Source: Gigaspora margarita (lineage: Eukaryota; Glomeromycota; Glomeromycetes; Diversisporales; Gigasporaceae). From it: a DNA stretch of 64,000 nt. How positions within the stretch are numbered: the stretch's first letter is position 1; each line of letters begins with the position of its first letter. The notes beneath the pieces were generated by a model. The model made no database searches and was not told the origin of the DNA. It saw only the letters and a program-made list of their open reading frames with translations. Shown in pieces: positions 36,556-48,600 of the stretch. The stretch is from contig WTPW01000028.1 in the NCBI GenBank assembly GCA_009809945.1, forward strand, positions 76,423-140,422, given 5' to 3'. Made by a program: the position numbers and the translations under genes.

Positions 36556-37805
36556 ATAATTTTTCGGGATCTTGACCTTTAAACTTTTCTACTTGAGGAT
36601 ATGTATAACCAGGTTTTCTATATATACCAGAATTCTGTTTTTGCTTTCAAAATGGCGTTAAATCCGTAGTTTCATTTAATACGGTATCAATTTCTTCTGT
36701 ATAATTTCCGTTGCGTGCAACATTTTGTTGCTTCCGACTATCAGGAAATTTATATAAACACATATATACGAAATATTAATTAAAGTTTTTGCTATTTATA
36801 ATTAAAAATACTTATTTAAATAACGAATAATACTAACACTCCCTGTCAAAGTGGTGTGATTGAAATAAAATATTGGATCAAATCCGGCTAAATCTGCATA
36901 AGCCATATGACCTCCAAGACCACCGAATATTATATGAAAAGCATTAATTATGAGTTGTTTCAAAAGATTCAAAACGTGCCAATCGAACAATTTCTAAAGG
37001 AGCCGGATGACCTGAAAATATATTACTTTTTGTATATCATCTGATCTTACACCATTATTACTATTTGATAACATCCGTCTAAATACTTTAGGAAAATATA
37101 CTGACACATATTGATTCTTCATAATTAGAGTTAGGATATCTGATAGTAAGATAACCAGCGGGTGTAAATGGATTATACTGTATGTTCTGTTGGAAATTTT
37201 ATAATTGGGTTTATCGGTTGGATTTTGACTTTTTTCCAAGAGATATGAAAGATTAATCGGTAACGTATGACTTTTTAACGGATTTTTACTTTAATTTTGC
37301 CTTGTGAGTGTTCATTTCGATTTCAGGTGTTCGAACACCTTTTATTGATTTTCATCAGCCCAATCCCAATAAAGATGGCGAAGTTGTTTTGTTGCTTCAA
37401 CTTACTTTTCTTTTAATTATCTGATTACTGTAAAGCAATTAGTTTAGCTTCTTTAGCCAATAAGAATTCAATCAGAAACATATATTATCTATTCCAAGGT
37501 ACAAATAAAATGTTTCCATTATGATAATATCTGCCCCAATGTCCTTTTGCCCAATCTGTATCATTATTATATTTATGTTCATAACCAGTAACAACATTAT
37601 AAACTTAATAAAGTAATCCATGAATGCCAGCAACCTGGTAATATGAACGTGTCTTCATAGGGACATTCATAGATCTATTGAAACTTTGAATAAACAAATC
37701 GAATTGTGGTTTATTTGTTTCATTGGCATAGAAATCCCAAATAACAAACGTGGAAATAGATCTGAAAATGGTTCTACAATAACTGGTTCAGACGTCATTA
37801 CACTT
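36556..37805 (-). pseudogene. Tyrosinase (type-3 copper) pseudogene
   Basis: The minus strand gives, in family order but in changing frames: MTSEPVIVEPFSDLFPR (start near 37800), FYANETNKPQFDLFIQSFNR, YYQVAGIHGLLY, a degenerate CuA end (YYHNGNILFVPWNR, where the family has H..LF..WHRPY), LLAKEAKLIA, LRHLYWDWADENQ and, at 36990-36802, the CuB region HIIFGGLGGHMAYADLAGFD followed by PIFYFNH. PGYTYPQVEKF follows at ~36590. Stops interrupt it after GLLY, after PWNR and after DENQ, and copper-ligand His residues are lost. Tyrosinases oxidise phenols to quinones in melanin-type pigment synthesis; this copy cannot. It is too degraded to judge its introns. Confidence 0.82.
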
Positions 37806-38520
37806 CTCACATGAGAAGAATGATAAATTAAAGAGTGACATAATCCCATAATTTTAATATTTTTTTATTCGTTATGTTTTTCTTTATTATGCGGATAAAT
37901 TTTGAATTTGAAGGAAACTTACTGTTCATTAGGAACAATTACACATATTTTAAAACTATATTGTTCTCACTTGAGGAATTTTTAACACATTATTAAACCA
38001 TTCCATATTCGGAAGGAGTGTTTTTATCACTACAGTATATTGATTTAAATATTCGTACATCAATAACGAAAATTTTGATAATTATAGAAAACAATGCTAT
38101 AGATGCGTTATCATTTATAAGATGTCCATCAATAATAACTTTACGGGCAAAAAATAAGAGTTTGCATATCTGGTTGGGGTGTGTGATAATGCAGGTGTAT
38201 AGTGAAAATCATTAATTCAATTTTTTTACAGTAAAAATTTTTAAGATCTGCACGCAATAATAAAGACTATAGAAATTCGCTTCTTTTTTCGCTAATTCCT
38301 TCCGTAATATTCAATATTTTGTAATTTTATAAACATAAAATGTTTAATTAAAGGTGTCTTTAGAAAGTAACAACGTAGAAATTTGATTTGCTAATTAAAT
38401 AATTTTTTTTTCATGGGTACGTACTATAAAAATTTAATATAGATTTTATTTATGTAGTATAAAGATAATGATAACGATAATAAAAAAAAAATAACTTGAT
38501 ATATCGATACATAGGTAATT

Positions 38521-38721
38521 CTATTCAATAACTCCTTCCTCGAACCAGCTTTTTAGGAGTAATGAAGCTTTAACTGTTTCTTCAATACCACCACTAGCAA
38601 GATTAAAATTAATGGCATCCTTTATACCCGTTCGCAAGAAGCATTCGTAACTTCCAAAGACAAATGGTCCGCTGCAATAGAAGATGCTATCGGAAAATCT
38701 TGTGTGTTTACTTTCTACCAT
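38521..38721 (-). CDS. Small hypothetical ORF, overlapping a spliced reading on the other strand
   Basis: 66 codons from ATG to TAG. The C-terminus (IEETVKASLLLKSWFEEGVIE) has a plausible amino-acid make-up, and the local GC is higher than around it. I do not recognise the family. The opposite strand is also open and is better supported by splice signals, so at most one of the two readings is likely to be real. Confidence 0.3.
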   Translation of the reverse strand: MVESKHTRFSDSIFYCSGPFVFGSYECFLRTGIKDAINFNLASGGIEETVKASLLLKSWFEEGVIE

Positions 38722-38905
38722 GATAATGGATTTGTTCCTGCAGAGAAAGGTAAGCTTCTAGCTATCTATTTCCGTCTCACTTTCTCTCCTGTTTTCACTT
38801 AATTTCATAAGTTGTCTAAAAATTTTTAATTTGTCTATAGGTCTAGTAACTATTTTTGGGTTATTTGTTTTATATATGATGAATAAAGAGCTTTCAATTG
38901 ATTAA
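38557..38905 (+). CDS. Possible last two exons of a small membrane protein gene (5' end not found)
   Basis: An open frame (INGILYTRSQEAFVTSKD, KWSAAIEDAIGKSCVFTFYH, DNGFVPAEK) runs into GTAAGC at ~38750. An acceptor TTTGTCTATAG at ~38840 leads, in phase, to GLVTIFGLFVLYMMNKELSI, then D and a stop near 38905. The second exon therefore encodes a probable transmembrane segment. There is no ATG in this frame downstream of an in-frame stop at ~38560, so at least one upstream exon would be needed. Family not recognised. It competes with the antisense 66-codon ORF. Confidence 0.4.
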
Positions 38906-39059
38906 TGGCAATTTACGGTCAGTTTCATAAAATGTTTCTAACTTATTTGACGGGACAAGTAATGTAGAAATAACGGAAGATAAGTCCAGTGTTCTTATAA
39001 TTTATTCATTTATTTTCCAGCTTCATCATGTGTACTAATTAAAGTATATTGATTCAAAT

Positions 39060-40760
39060 GCATTGAGAGGCCTAAAATAATTAATCGTGAAGATCCATGG
39101 GAAGGTTGTGGAGCGTTTAAAAGGACTAAAGCTGCCACGTGAAAAGGTTTGAAACAGGGTTGGCATTGGACAATGTCCAAATAAATTTAATTGGACAATT
39201 GGACATTTGGACATTTGGACATTTGGACATAGTCCAAATGTCCAAATAATTTTTTGGACCTTCAGGCATTGGACAATGTCCAAATAAATTGTAAGATTTA
39301 TTGGACATATGTCCAAATAGTCAATTGGACATATGTCCAATTGTCCAATAATTTTATTGGACAATTTTAATAATATAATAACAAAAGCTTTACTATATAT
39401 TGCCATCTCTGAAAATAAGCTACCACCTCTTTTTTGGTCAACAAACTCAAAATGTCTTTGACCCGAAAATAAGCTACCTCACGATCGATGATAGTTGTTA
39501 CATAGTAAAGTCCAAAATTTACTATGCAAATCGATTATATTCACTTAAGTAAGCTTTTTCAGAAGACCAAAATACACATACTCTAAAATTTTCAACAAAT
39601 TTGAAGAACTTTTTATTAATTGGTTTTTAATTTTTACGTTCAACGAATAAATTAAAATTTTATTAACAAAATATATTCGTTGAACATAAAAATTAAAAGT
39701 CAAATAATAAAAGGTACTCTAATTTTGATAAAATTTTCAGTATATATGTATTTTAACCTACCAAACAAGTTTACTTAAGAGCTAATAATCGATTTACTTA
39801 GTAGAATTTAGACTTTACTATGTATCAACTATTTGCGATTGACCAAAAATTGATTATATCCAAAAATAAGCTACCACCAGATTTTTTATTCAAAATCGTC
39901 CAAAACAGAAGCACATTTTCAGAAACAATATCAACTACAATAATGCCATTTATTAATTTTATTTTTATTTTTTTATAAACTTTTTTACTCTTTAATTTAC
40001 AATAATAATTTATTAATAAATGTTTCTTAATTCAAAGTGTTGACCTTGGCTAATTTATTTTATTTGGTGTAATTTCTTTTATAATATTCCTTTATTAAAA
40101 TTAAAAATAAAATCAACTGTTGTCATTATTCTTTTTGAAATATAATTATTTTACAGTTTCTAATATTCTATTTGATTAATCATATTTCACTAGAGCAATA
40201 CCAAATATATATTTTTAAAACTTGTATGTTTATATATAAACATATTGCAGTAAAATAGAATTTAAGTTGGTTCAGTAGTGTGAATATATATGTACATATA
40301 CATATTTTTATAACAAGAATGATTATTATTATTATTATTATTAGTATACTTTTTAAATATACTGTAAATTAGAAATATTTTGTATTAGTAAATATTGGCC
40401 TGAATTAAGTTTAATTTAGGCCAAAATTAAATTAAATTTTTTTTAATGTCCAATAAAAAAAGTTACTATGTCCAATCAAAATTATTTGGACAATTGGACA
40501 TTGTCCAAATGTCCAAATGTCCAAATTGTCCAAATGTCCAATATCGTAACATGCCATCCCTGGTTTGAAAAGTTGTACCATTTCTTCTATGATTACCCAA
40601 TCCTCAACATCCAAGTAATCATTTTTTAAATTCGAACGAGATAGAATAAGACTATCAGTAACGGATCAGATTTGGTAGAATTACTCAACCATCGAAAAGG
40701 TAGAAATCCATTTTGATTCAACATCAATCATGAGATGATAGAACGGACACTCTAGAATGG
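39060..40760 (-). pseudogene. hAT transposase remnant split by the hAT element
   Basis: Minus strand right of the element (40760-40571) reads DVESKWISTFSMVE, stop, then DYLDVEDWVIIEEMVQLFK. Left of it (39146-39060) it continues PFHVAALVLLNAPQPSHG. This matches the hAT order D-V-x-T-R-W-N-S-T followed by W..IEE.V.LLKPF. Nonsense codons are present. The insertion at K/PF means the younger hAT element landed in an older hAT-type gene. Confidence 0.6.
39155..40562. mobile_element. Non-autonomous hAT element with 8-bp target duplication
   Basis: 1408 bp. Identical GTTTGAAA at 39147-39154 and 40563-40570. Inverted ends CAGGGTTGGCAT and ATGCCATCCCTG (11 of 12). hAT ends typically begin CAGGG and duplicate 8 bp. 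Both subterminal regions carry arrays of the palindromic word (T)TGGACAT / ATGTCCAA (about 39164-39370 and 40449-40543), probably transposase-binding repeats. No coding capacity. Confidence 0.82.
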
Positions 40761-40806
40761 CAGAAATTCTTTTCATTTCCTCCAGGATCGAAGGTGAATT
40801 TATCTT

Positions 40807-40927
40807 GGGTAGTTTGAAGAAGAGTGAACCCAGTGATGATCTTGAATTGTGTCACCCTCAATATAATCACGTGTAATTTTGATTGGCCAAAAAAGTAAAC
40901 AAATATCAGGTGACATTTATAAAATTG
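40807..40927. mobile_element. Merlin-like terminal fragment
   Basis: Starts GGGTAGTTTGAAGAAGAGTG with AACCCAGTGATGATC, near-identical over ~120 bp to 12337-12458 and closely related to the end at 55781. It may be the left end of the Merlin copy that reaches 52968, but the flanks give no matching target duplication. Confidence 0.5.
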
Positions 40928-41990
40928 GCGGATGGTCTATGGGGCAAATCTTACGTTTTTGATACTCCTGCACTTACTTTTTTGATACTGATCGACATAA
41001 AAATCCCAGTAAAAATAAGAATTTTCAAANNNNNNNNNNNNNNNNNNNNNNNNNNNNNNNNNNNNNNNNNNNNNNNNNNNNNNNNNNNNNNNNNNNNNNN
41101 NNNNNNNNNNNNNNNNNNNNNNNNNNNNNNNNNNNNNNNNNNNNNNNNNNNNNNNNNNNNNNNNNNNNNNNNNNNNNNNNNNNNNNNNNNNNNNNNNNNN
41201 NNNNNNNNNNNNNNNNNNNNNNNNNNNNNNNNNNNNNNNNNNNNNNNNNNNNNNNNNNNNNNNNNNNNNNNNNNNNNNNNNNNNNNNNNNNNNNNNNNNN
41301 NNNNNNNNNNNNNNNNNNNNNNNNNNNNNNNNNNNNNNNNNNNNNNNNNNNNNNNNNNNNNNNNNNNNNNNNNNNNNNNNNNNNNNNNNNNNNNNNNNNN
41401 NNNNNNNNNNNNNNNNNNNNNNNNNNNNNNNNNNNNNNNNNNNNNNNNNNNNNNNNNNNNNNNNNNNNNNNNNNNNNNNNNNNNNNNNNNNNNNNNNNNN
41501 NNNNNNNNNNNNNNNNNNNNNNNNNNNNNNNNNNNNNNNNNNNNNNNNNNNNNNNNNNNNNNNNNNNNNNNNNNNNNNNNNNNNNNNNNNNNNNNNNNNN
41601 NNNNNNNNNNNNNNNNNNNNNNNNNNNNNNNNNNNNNNNNNNNNNNNNNNNNNNNNNNNNNGTCAGATGGTTGTCGAGGTATCTTCGCTCAAAGTTAGAT
41701 AAAAAATTTGGCGCAGCTTCTATTTTGATAGGCGTTTTGATTTTCTTTGACTTTGAGCGAAGATAACTCGACAACCACTTGACTAAATTTGATGAATTTT
41801 TTTTATTTGAATTCTATGAAGCCATAGAATTCAAATAAAAAAAGTTTTACCAAATTTGGTCTTATGGTTGCCAAGATATCTTCGCTCAAAGGTTTGAAAA
41901 TTCTTATTTTTACTGGGATTTTCATATCGATCAGTATCAAAAAAGTAAGTGCAGGAGTATCAAAAACGTAAGATTTGCCACCCCGATTTT
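40928..41990. mobile_element. Element with ~100-bp inverted ends around a scaffold gap
   Basis: The left end (GGGGCAAATCTTACGTTTTT through GTAAAAATAAGAATTTTCAAA, to 41029) is repeated in inverse orientation at ~41888-41985. Bases 41030-41661 are unknown. The visible interior contains further inverted pairs (TATCTTCGCTCAAAG, TTTGAATTCTATGAAGCCATAGAATTCAAA). No coding sequence is visible; the frames reported across the gap are artefacts. Confidence 0.6.
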
Positions 41991-42290
41991 GACAGGTGAT
42001 ATTCTGTTCACGTGACTTTCCTCATAAATTGTTTTTGAGAAAAAAAATTAATTTACGTTAGGGTTTGAGTCCATGCTAGTAGTTAGAAGGGGCATTATAT
42101 GACAAAATTGTGCGAGAAATCTTTTTTTGTTATGCTGAAAAGACCTAAATCTTGCGAAAAATACAATTTTTGCAAAGCGAACATTTTGAATTTTCCTGAT
42201 CATGGTATGTTACACCTGATCCTGATTTTTATTTCAAATGGCTAAGTTACGTCAGAAATGAAAAATTGATCCTATGACCTGGTGTTGTCG
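41991..42290. repeat. Interspersed repeat, second copy of 13686-14090
   Basis: Shares CGATTTTGACAGG, GTTTTTGAGAAAAAAA, GGGTTTGAGTCCATGCT and ATTATATGACAAAATTGTGC with the first copy. Both ends carry GACAGG..ATAGGATTGAT-type words in opposite orientation. Confidence 0.6.
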
Positions 42291-42349
42291 AATAACTCCA
42301 ATCAATCTACATACGTAATCAAAACAATCAAATGCTATAAGCAGCTGGC

Positions 42350-42515
42350 CCTAACCCTAACCCTAACTACGAGGTATAAAACCACAACTACTAACAAAAA
42401 AAAAATTGGCTAACCCTAACCCTAGCCACAAGGCAAAAAGTATCTATAAAACCACTACAAACAAAAAAAAATTTTTTACCTCGTGGTTAGGGTTAGAGTT
42501 AGGGTCAGCTTTTAA
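42350..42515. repeat. Palindromic element with interstitial telomere-like repeats
   Basis: CCCTAACCCTAACCCTAACT, then a second run at ~42411, then the complement TTAGGGTTAGAGTTAGGG at ~42488. ACGAGGTA and TACCTCGT form inverted partners. Too short to be a former chromosome end on this evidence. Confidence 0.6.
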
Positions 42516-44409
42516 TATAGTTTGAAGGTCTTTTGTATATAGATATCAAGAATGTGATTTATATAGCAGCATATAAACATATCAGATATATTGAATTAAC
42601 CCCAGTGTAATAAATTCAAAAAATTTTTATTCACACAAATGCAAAAAAAAATGCACAAAAAAAAATTTTATATGCCGTTATATATATGGGGAGTCCTGAT
42701 AAATGAATCTATGTTTACTGCGCCTACTACGCGAATCAATTTACATCACTGATTAACCTCATTCTAACTGACCAGTTATAGCAATTCTATAGTGTAGATC
42801 AATTGGTTACATGAGATTCAGAAATTTTAAAAAATCCAGAATTCAGTATCATCCGATTTCAATGTTCCAAGTCTTGACATAGAATTTTGACAGGGCACAG
42901 GATTGATTTTACATCATGTGATATTCAAAAAATAGATATCAAACCAAAAATTTCGTTTATATTAGGCCATGCAAGGTTAATTTTTTATTTTGCATAACAT
43001 GATTCTAGTTGGACTTTTTTTTTTTAAACAAGGTATAATATATAATGAGAACAGGCTGCTGTTAATGTTAATAAAATAGAGAAATTTATTAATGATAGCA
43101 ATTAGTGCAGTTGATTTACAATTTTTACTGTATTTGTGTGAAATAATGCCTATGGGCATTATTTTGGAACACATATTTGAAAACAAGCTAATGATTAATT
43201 TAGCCAAGGATTTTTAATGATGTTAAAAATATAATTTCATTCTGCTAAATTAACTATTAGCTTGCCTCAAACTCATGTCCCAAAACAACGCCTATATGCA
43301 AATTACGTATTATTTTATCAAATTATAAATTATCGTTTTTTTTAATATCGATACACATTTATAAGGGTTTATGGATTACAACACCAAAATATTGCATACT
43401 AAATTTGGCTAATTTATTGAAAATCAAGTTTGCATATTCATCCAATAAATTACTAGTTTTAGTAATTAAACTTTTTAAATTCTCATTGATATATATCTAT
43501 ATGAAAATTGCTACTCAATACGTTCAATATAGTTATTTCACTGATTTGTTCACTTTCTATATTTATATTTTACATTAAGTTTATTATAGATAGTAAAGTA
43601 TAGAAGCTCTTCCATTTAGATATTAATTGTAATTGGATCTTAATAAAAAGAAGTTATTTTGCTAATTACACCTAGTGACAATTTACTACAACATATACTC
43701 ACTAGGGCTGTTAGTCAATTTGTCTATCCAAAGATTGGGCCAGTCCTTTTGATTAATTGCTAATTCAAGCATATATATTATTTTGAAATATAAATAGAAG
43801 CTATTTCAATGATATGTAGATTATTTTTAAATGAAATAATTCTTTAATATTATGAATATTATTTCACGAAATATAGTAAATTTGTAGATATTCTTGAATT
43901 CATGGGAAAAATAAAAAAGATAAGTATGAATAAATTATAACAAAAAAAATTCAATAGAATATTTCCAATATTAAAAAAATATGTCTATATTGTTAAGTTT
44001 TCTTGAATTCTGAGTTGTAATTTGATAAGATCAATTCTATTTTTTTAAAAAAAAATTAGTATGAATAGCATTCTCAAACACTCAACAAAGAACTTGATTG
44101 ATCAACTAGTTAATCAGATTCTTTATAAGCTTCATTAAAGATATTTGAGAATGCCATAATTAAATAGAAAAAAAATTAATAAACACATATCATTGCACCA
44201 AACTAATAAGTCTATATGATTGCAAATTTTTAGTATTTTTTAAAAATATAAAAGACATGCAAATAAAATTAATAAAATTTCAAAACGGATTAAAATAATC
44301 TAACTCAAGCTCTTATTATCTTCAAATTTTCTAAAAAATTATAACATACATTTCATCATCAGCTCTAGTAAAAAATTATGGTGATATTTACCTTAATACA
44401 CAAGATACT

Positions 44410-45288
44410 GAGCATTCTGTAGAATTTTTTGAAGAACTTGAAATTCTTCCTAGAATTTGTTTTGTAAAAAATGTGAAAGCCCATGCACAAAACAAAAGAT
44501 CATTCCCGCATTGATAATTAAAAATGGGCCTGCACCTCAAAAACTGCTTGTGGTTTTTCAACTACTATAAGATCGGATACATGGATAACTTATTCTAAAT
44601 TATCTCTAGCCCAAATTGCTAAAATCATGTTCTGTTGGTCTCATAAACTGCCCAAAAAATTTGTTGTTGCTGAGAGTAATGCTTGTGCTAGAACAATGGT
44701 AGATTGGTATAATTTTTGTTATGATGTATATAGTATAGCTCTAATAAATGAAAAAAATCAAAAAATTGGAGGTGAAGATAAGATTGTTGAAATTAATGAA
44801 AGTAAATTTGGTAAGCAAAAATTTAATAAAAGTAAAAGGGTAGATGGACAGTGGGTGTTTGGTGGGGTTGAAAGAGATTCAGATAAAATGTTCTTGGTGA
44901 TAGTGCCTAATTGTACCAAAGAAAAATTAACTAAAATTTTAGAAGAGTATGTTAAAAAAGGTACTATAATTTAAAGTGACTGTTGGTCTGCTTACCAGAC
45001 TGAAGACTTTAAAAAGTATGGGTAGAAACATGGAACTGTCAATCATTCAAAACACTTTAAAGATCCTAAAACAGGAATTCACACAAACACAATTGAATCA
45101 ACTTGGCATGCAGTAAAAACTTCACTTCCATGATACAGAATAGTCAAAGACTTATATGATGCTTACTTTCTGGAATACATATGAAACAATAATTTGCTCG
45201 AAAGAAAGTGATGCATTCAATAAGTTAGTAGAACATATAAAATTATATGGGGAAAGTTTAAAAGAGGTAATTAATGGTTTTAAATAAA
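44410..45288 (+). pseudogene. ISXO2-like (Merlin) DDE transposase, left copy, decayed
   Basis: Order of motifs: EFFEELEILPRICF, a Cys-containing N-terminal part (WACTSKTACGFSTT), SDTW- and LSLAQIAKI-like segments, then the DDE core: GGEDKIVEINESKFGKQKF, WVFGGVER, a stop in place of the residue before SDCWSAY, TVNHSKHFKDP, HTNTIESTW. The first catalytic Asp is Asn here (VEINES; the family has VEIDES). Stops occur at ~44972 (before SDCW), after KKYG and after LP. The mate on the other arm has different lesions. Confidence 0.8.
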
Positions 45289-45657
45289 AAAATCAAGCAA
45301 AATTTAAATTTAATTCACACACTTACTTTTAATAATTTTTAGATATCACCAATGTAATACTAGATGCATATCGAAATTTTCAAAAATATTTTTGATAATT
45401 ACTCTTCTGTTTCAAAAAGAACTTTTTTATTAATTTTAATTTTCAAATTGCACTTTGTACAAACAATATATATATATAATTTTACCTTTAAAAAAAAATT
45501 GAATTTATGCCCTTATAATAAATTATAAATCAAATAAATTAATTGGAAAATCGTAAGTAAAGGGTACAAAATGATCGACATTTTATAATAATTTACGATG
45601 GAAATTAACTATTAAAATTTATAATAACTGGAATAGTAAAAGATTGCCCTATTGTAA

Positions 45658-48600
45658 ATGTCAAACAGTAGAAAATACACAATACGACTTGTAAATAAAG
45701 GTCTAATAGATGTGAATCTCCACTATGGACCATATGCCAGAGATTGGTGGACTCGGACAAACAACAATANATTAACACTTCCTTTCCNTCTTTATATGAG
45801 NGTAGTCACACNAATAAATGATCANGATTTTATTTTGTCAATTGTAAATAGGCCCTCTAATCCCTTACAACCAGGCTTTTTATGCTCTATGGGAGAAAAA
45901 TTTAGTGACATACAAACTACACCTTCAGCTGCGATTAACTCATTGTATCAAGAAATATTTGAAGTTCAAACTAAACATTCAGGATTAGCAGTATTTGGAT
46001 TTTATGATGAAGAAATTATATCAGAAATACTTACTAATATATTATTTTTCCCATTATTTGTACGGTTTGATAAGTTTTCTATTGTTGTTTCAAAAATTGG
46101 CTATTCTCCACAGGAAGATCTCTTATATGCTGGGCCTGGTTATACATCATCTTTAATGGCATGTCGTGGATCGGAAACATATCTTATTGTACAACAAATT
46201 TGCAACGATCAATGTGTTTTGCGTATTTTCAAGAGCAAATATGAAATACATCGATATAGTGGTGAAACACCAGCCATCGTTTGGAACAAGTATGGATTAT
46301 ACCAAAACAAAGATCACCTTGCGCTTTTTGGACTAAAAGATTTGAATGTTCAAGCATTGTTAACAACTAGTGAAAGAAGAATCATGGAACATAAAATGTA
46401 TACGCTGTTTGATTGGAATAATGAATCAATTTTACAAACAACTTTCGAGCAACATATTATACGTAGAAAAATTTTAATGCCTAATAACGATTGGAGAATT
46501 CTTTTTATTAAATGGGCAAATCAACCAAGTACAATAGTTCAAATGCCATGTGTTTTATATGATATATATAGGCCAGATCATATATTTCAACATAAAGAAT
46601 TAGCAGCTTGGCGTGCTATGTTTCAAGCTTGTGGATGCACAGATATTATGCCATATTCAAAACGAGAATCTGATGTTGAATTTTGGACATGTGCAATTAA
46701 CCCTATGGCAGATCGACAAACTTTAAAAAATCTTTATCAGTGGGAACGACTTCAAATACAGAATAGTGTAATTCAAGATACTAATCCAAATCAAAATCAT
46801 ATATTCTGGGATAGTTTTCATCAAATACTAGAGATCAACAAAAGAGGTGTAGAGGGAAAAATTCGGTTACTCTCTATTATTGCATTGAATTTCAGCTATC
46901 AAAAGCCTAAAGAAGAATTAGGAGTAAGGCATCAATATTTGTTTTTATTTTGATTATTTACTAATATAAAGATCTTATATTATTAGATAACCTCAAAAAC
47001 CATAAGCAGAGCCAAAAAACATGCATATCTCTGTGGTCCTGGTGCTCCGCCAATGGAAAAGCCAAAAAAGTCAATTCAACTTATGGCTGAATTTAAAGAA
47101 AAGCAGTTTGAATTATTTTTTTTAGATCGAAGTAACGTTACAATAAGTTCTTATAAAACAGACCCTAAAACTAATTTGTCTGTTCTTTACTTACGTGATA
47201 CCAAACCTGCACTTTGGAAAAAATTTTAACAAACGTTTCCAAATGGAATGAAGAAGACGTCTTTTATGGGTCGAATTTCTAATTGTACTCATTTGATATA
47301 TCGGGATGATTTGGGCGGCCTTTGTGGAATATGTAATGATTATGGCTTTGGATCATTTGAAAGTTTAGCTGGAATTGTGCGCAATATATTTACTGACCAA
47401 ACAGGCTTGGTATAAAAGAATATATTTATTTTGTTAAAAATTTTATTATATTATGAGAATTTGTGGCATGGCATGCTTCAGCTTTCTAAATTTAGTGCAT
47501 GCTCTTAAATTTTTTTTTGATTTTTACGAGTAATGACTTTCTATTAATTTTATAATAATTTTTTTTCTACTAGGACGAAATGCTTTCACAAATTGAGCAG
47601 TTGCGTCATCATTTCAAAAGGGAGTTTGAACGAGAATTGGTTGTACTACTAGACGGATCTATAACTCATGATCCTTGCATCGACCATTGTCTCCTATATG
47701 CCTTTGGAGAGTGTTCGGCCTTGCACATTTCAAGATGTACCAATTGTGAACGATTTTATCAGTTTTTTGATTCGTTAGAAAATGATATAACTGAAGAACA
47801 AAAAAAGCAGGTACTCAAGATCCAAGAGCGATTAAAACATTACCTGGGTCATCAAGCTCAGAAAGTCTACCTTAACGTGCAGTTCAATGCAACTTTAGCA
47901 CAGTTGGATTCTGAAGGCGCTTTGATTATTGCTGATTACAAAATGCACATCCTCCCTAAATCAGCTCGTGAAACAAAAAGAGATTTTTTTGGTAAAAGGG
48001 GATGGGCGTTGCACACGATCCTAGTTTTTAGGAAAATAGAAAGTCTCGATAATCTTTTAGAAGAATTAGACAAACTCGAAAAACAAAAAATTCAGCAAGC
48101 CGAAGAAATTAAAAATGAAACCGTTCCTACAGAAAAAACAAAAAAGATAGCAGTTATGGAAGAAACTGAAAAAGAAATCAGCAAAGTTAAAAAGGACATT
48201 GAAAATAAAGAAAAACAATGTGAGTCTAATGAATTAGACATTCAGGCATTCGACCATTGGTCGACTGACACAAAGCAGGATGCCTGGTTCACTGCTTCCT
48301 CGTTTGAAGCAGTGTTCGAATCGATGGAACAAAGGCCAAAATGGATAACGATAATCTCAGATAATGGCGCGCACTACCATAATTCCGAATTAATGACTTT
48401 TATTTCATATTGGCACGATTGGTACTCTATTAAAGTCAAGCGATGGTTGTTTTTGGAACCCGGTGAAGCCAAAACAACCATCGATTCTCATCATGCAAAT
48501 GTGAATCAAATTTATTTAATTTGATTTTATTTTATTTTGTTTTTTTTTTCTTATTTTTATATTTTTTTTTTTTTACTTTTTTAATACTAATTTTTTAATG

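Noticed and set aside
39164-39370. Regularly spaced short repeats resembling a CRISPR array
   Set aside because: The repeats are palindromic TTGGACAT words without constant spacers, in a eukaryotic hAT element.
41025-41774. Long open frames across the gap on both strands
   Set aside because: They consist almost entirely of unknown bases (N run 41030-41661).
42977-43207. 76-codon minus-strand frame in the Merlin arm
   Set aside because: The matching region in the other arm (about 63000-63235) does not keep it as a recognisable protein, and it has no domain.
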